From positions 481-34,118 of the forward strand of contig DPHD01000015.1 of the NCBI GenBank assembly GCA_003523085.1: 33,638 nucleotides of DNA, read 5' to 3'. Positions 31,783-33,638 of this stretch are shown here, one piece after another (position 1 is the first letter of the stretch; every line of letters begins with the position of its first letter). Below the pieces are notes generated by a model. The model saw only the letters and a list, made by a program, of their open reading frames with translations. It made no database searches and was not told where the DNA came from. This DNA is from Oceanospirillaceae bacterium (GTDB lineage: Bacteria > Pseudomonadota > Gammaproteobacteria > Pseudomonadales > Balneatricaceae). The translations under genes were made by a program, and so were the position numbers.

Positions 31783-32517
31783 ATGGCCAACATTTCGCGT
31801 ACATGGTTAAGTTTACCCAGCCTTGGTTTAATTTTGCTCTTGTTATTAGTATGGAGCACCAATAGCGCTGCCCAACTGAGGCCTTTTGAAGCCACTTATA
31901 GCAGCCAATGGGACGTCGGTATCAGTTTGTCTGGCCAAGCCCAACGTAGCTTAATAAGCAACAGTGACGGCAGCTTTCTCCTCACCACCAAAGCCACCGC
32001 CATGGTCGCCTCTTTAACTGAATCTAGCTTATTCAACTATCAAGAAGGCGCCATCATCCCACGCCACTACCAATACCAGCGTAAAATATTAAATAAAACA
32101 CGTGATGTACAAGTGGCGTTCGATTGGGCTGGCCAACAGGTGACCAACACCGCCCAAGGCAAAGCCTGGAAGATGGCGATTGTACCCCACACCTTAGACA
32201 AACAAAGCGTCCAACTGCGGCTTCAGCTCGACCTTAAAGCCCACCCAAAAGAGGCGGCTTACGCCTACAATGTGGCCGACGGTGGGCTGCTAAAAACATA
32301 TCGCTTCATCGCCGATGGCGAGGACCCGGTTGAGACACCGTTAGGTAAATACAGCGCCATACGCATTAAACGAGATCGAGGCACCGATTCAGACCGACAG
32401 ACTTGGATATGGTTTGCCCCCGCATTGGATTACAGCATTGTGCGCATTGTGCAACAAGAGGCCGATGGTAAGCGTTATCAGCTCAACCTAAAACAACTCA
32501 CTTGGTTAGATGGTTAG
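31783..32517 (+). CDS. DUF3108 family exported protein
   Basis: This 244-residue protein has a signal peptide (hydrophobic 10-30, ending SAAQL). The DUF3108 pattern follows: LRPFEATYSSQWDVGISLSGQAQRSL, then VASLTESSLFNYQEGAIIPRHYQYQRKILNKTRDVQVAFDWAGQQV, and a closing TPLGKYSAIRIKRDRGTDSDRQTWIWFAPALDYSIVRIVQQEADGKRYQLNL. It is predicted to be a periplasmic beta-rich protein of unknown role. The ATG at 31783 was preferred because AAGGA lies 8 bases upstream; an ATG eight codons earlier lacks a site. This gene often follows purMN. Confidence 0.87.
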   Translation: MANISRTWLSLPSLGLILLLLLVWSTNSAAQLRPFEATYSSQWDVGISLSGQAQRSLISNSDGSFLLTTKATAMVASLTESSLFNYQEGAIIPRHYQYQRKILNKTRDVQVAFDWAGQQVTNTAQGKAWKMAIVPHTLDKQSVQLRLQLDLKAHPKEAAYAYNVADGGLLKTYRFIADGEDPVETPLGKYSAIRIKRDRGTDSDRQTWIWFAPALDYSIVRIVQQEADGKRYQLNLKQLTWLDG

Positions 32518-32730
32518 GCTACACGAACAGTGCATAGCTCTATTTACAGCTATAACTCACCATATCTACCGACATAACTTGCCCACTGCCACATTCTTTT
32601 ACAGCGGCTACTCCATTAACATATACGGCCAGTGGAGGATAAGCCACGTAGGCCGCCCCGAAAGGGCAAATACAATTAGCAAAGTCTTAACATAAATATG
32701 AGCATTAAATTTTTTCATGCGATTAAATAA

Positions 32731-32751
32731 CCCAAGCTTGAATAACTTGGG
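32731..32751 (-). terminator. Weak hairpin, possible terminator of the microcin-like operon
   Basis: CCCAAG and CTTGGG pair around a 9-nt loop, followed on the minus strand by TTATTTAAT. The stem is only 6 bp and it lies about 300 bases past the last gene. Confidence 0.3.
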
Positions 32752-32961
32752 GCACCTTCCTCTTTATTACACGAAAAGCCATTTGTACTGACAGATTTAA
32801 CATTTTCAGACCCACTACAAATTCCAAACGAGGCATATCAAATCCACTTTACGATGCGCATTAGCATTAAACCAAGGGCAATACCCTATACGGAATTAAA
32901 AAAATCGGTCCTAATGCCTTTAACGAGCTTTTAATCATGCCAATTGTCTGATCAATCGAGC

Positions 32962-32996
32962 CTGACCCCTTTGACGCTTTGACCCCTTTGGCGCTT
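32962..32996. repeat. Two tandem copies of a TGACCCCTTTG motif
   Basis: CTGACCCCTTTGACGCTT and TTGACCCCTTTGGCGCTT follow each other, preceded by AATCGAGC. Sequences of this type occur as dispersed repeats near REP-associated tyrosine transposases in many gammaproteobacteria; no transposase is present here. Confidence 0.45.
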
Positions 32997-33049
32997 CATG
33001 GTGCCAATGGTCGAACCGTCCCTTTGGTTTTACCCTTGATCTTGCCTCC

Positions 33050-33226
33050 TCACAGATTCCAGAGCTTTCCCAAAAACTTATAGAGTACCGGTACTAGAAT
33101 GACGGCTGCAGCCAAGAGCAAAAACATATACTCTAGAGATAAGCCTTTTGCTTTAAAATAGGAAAAGCATAAATATGTAATCAATAATATTACCTGGGGA
33201 ATTGCGTATTTCCAAAGCAACTTCAT
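33050..33226 (-). CDS. Small two-helix membrane protein, putative microcin immunity protein
   Basis: This 58-residue protein is mostly hydrophobic. Helix 1 is about residues 8-24 (AIPQVILLITYLCFSYF) and helix 2 about 33-51, separated by a short KAKGLSLE turn, with basic residues near both ends (MKLLWK..., YKFLGKLW). AGGAGG lies 7 bases before the ATG at 33226, which strongly supports translation. It begins 93 bases after the stop of the double-glycine peptide gene on the same strand. Small membrane proteins next to class II microcins or bacteriocins are usually their immunity proteins, which is the inferred role. No homologue is recognised. Confidence 0.65.
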   Translation of the reverse strand: MKLLWKYAIPQVILLITYLCFSYFKAKGLSLEYMFLLLAAAVILVPVLYKFLGKLWNL

Positions 33227-33319
33227 ATATCAAGCCTCCTAGCTGCATACTCTTTGGTACGCGCCAACCTCAATAACAAGCGCGGCCCACCAAACACCAA
33301 AAAAGTGACGCAAAAGCCA

Positions 33320-33526
33320 CTAAAACAGAGCCAAGAAGCCTCCTATGGCAATAGCTAATCCTCTTCCAAACCACCCCATAGGACCAGCTGCCACTGCAAA
33401 GGCGCCGAAAACGAATTTGGATATTGGGGATAGCCTAAATCCTCCCCCTGCATGATCGTTAACAGGTCCATTAGGTCGTCGGCCACCCGAAATACTTTCA
33501 ATCTCACACATCGTCAATTCTTTCAT
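33320..33526 (-). CDS. Double-glycine-leader peptide, class II microcin-like
   Basis: This 68-residue peptide has the leader MKELTMCEIESISGG (1-15), which fits the (M)RELT-x-E-I/L-x-x-(I/V)SGG consensus of bacteriocins exported by peptidase-containing ABC transporters. Cleavage after Gly15 would give a 53-residue core that starts RRPNGPVNDHAGGG, then turns hydrophobic and Gly/Ala-rich with GPMGWFGRG and a final IAIGGFLALF. The core has no cysteine, so no disulfide or cysteine ring is expected. GAGGGAG lies 7 bases before the ATG. Membrane permeabilisation is the likely action, but the target is unknown. Export genes are not visible in the window. Confidence 0.8.
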   Translation of the reverse strand: MKELTMCEIESISGGRRPNGPVNDHAGGGFRLSPISKFVFGAFAVAAGPMGWFGRGLAIAIGGFLALF

Positions 33527-33576
33527 AACAATTACTCCCTCAATTTATTATTACCACTAGACGATTGCCTAGCAGA

Positions 33577-33611
33577 ACTATAGACTACTTCCCCCATGCA
33601 TCAAATGTCAA
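33577..33611 (-). promoter_or_regulatory. Possible promoter elements of the microcin-like operon
   Basis: On the minus strand a consensus TTGACA (33611-33606) is followed by TATAGT (33582-33577), but the spacing is 23 bases, too long for a normal sigma-70 promoter. TAGTCT at 18 bases is an alternative -10. Confidence 0.3.
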
Positions 33612-33638
33612 TAATTTATCATTTTTAATATTTAAGAC

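Larger units (their letters stand above)
32518..33049. other. AT-rich intergenic stretch with short repeats
   Basis: No convincing gene is seen between the DUF3108 gene and the microcin-like pair. It holds a hairpin CCCAAG-9 nt-CTTGGG (32731-32751) that could end minus-strand transcripts, since T-rich sequence follows on that strand. It also holds two tandem copies of a TGACCCCTTTG(A/G)CGCTT unit at 32962-32996. The composition shifts to AT-rich from about 32690 on, as expected for acquired DNA. Confidence 0.5.

Noticed and set aside
32510..32695. 61-codon open frame after the DUF3108 gene
   Set aside because: It overlaps the end of the DUF3108 gene, has no ribosome binding site and its composition is not protein-like.
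32723..32836. 37-codon minus-strand open frame downstream of the microcin-like genes
   Set aside because: It has no clear ribosome binding site, overlaps the hairpin at 32731-32751 and shows no bacteriocin leader or membrane pattern; probably chance.
1..33638. CRISPR arrays, rRNA and tRNA genes
   Set aside because: No regularly spaced repeats of CRISPR type and no recognisable rRNA or tRNA sequence were seen on either strand.

Overview
The window looks like chromosomal DNA of a marine gammaproteobacterium, near Pseudomonadales/Oceanospirillales. Conserved gene blocks support this: dusA-tal-(STAS)-(receiver/PP2C)-mlaA, and DUF2066-perM-hda divergent from purMN, both as in Pseudomonas-type genomes. 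Taxonomy is inferred from gene content and synteny only.

Layout. Positions 1-130 hold a palindromic REP-like element with a 19-20 bp tandem tail, followed by the glyA terminator and glyA (-). Positions 1781-4239 (+) carry a four-gene bufferin-type RiPP operon: bufA precursor, bufB (DUF692/MNIO), bufC (DUF2063) and a DoxX protein. QmcA/NfeD (-) and a divergent ThiM-like kinase (+) follow. Positions 6661-11989 (-) form one tight operon for the whole urate-to-glyoxylate pathway (puuE-uraD-alc-allA-puuD-uraH) ending in an FCD-type GntR regulator. A 16-bp palindrome at the operon promoter is its likely operator. A DEAD-box helicase (+) diverges from it.

Positions 13461-16330 look like a piece of integron without an integrase. 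Single-gene cassettes (methyltransferase, LysE exporter, inverted YefM/YoeB toxin-antitoxin, GFA protein) are separated by attC-like sites with TAAC...GTTA ends and imperfect dyad arms. At the right edge a core site, a promoter pointing into the array and a LexA-type box lie where attI, Pc and the intI promoter would be, but no intI follows. Next come an XRE regulator/PhnD-like/DUF924 operon (-), a divergent fatty acid desaturase (+), a DUF5946 protein (-), azlC-azlD-ghrA-like (+), dusA-tal (+), the STAS/PP2C regulatory pair and mlaA (-), DUF2066-perM-hda (-), and purM-purN-DUF3108 (+).

The right end (32518-33638) is AT-rich and accessory in character. It holds a double-glycine-leader peptide resembling a class II microcin. 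Directly downstream is a 58-residue two-helix membrane protein that fits an immunity protein. Export genes are not visible and may lie beyond the window edge.

The most interesting items are the integrase-less cassette array with its orphan platform, the microcin/immunity pair, the bufferin operon with its hairpin, the pseudo-receiver PP2C switch, and the XRE/PhnD-like/DUF924 operon of unknown role.
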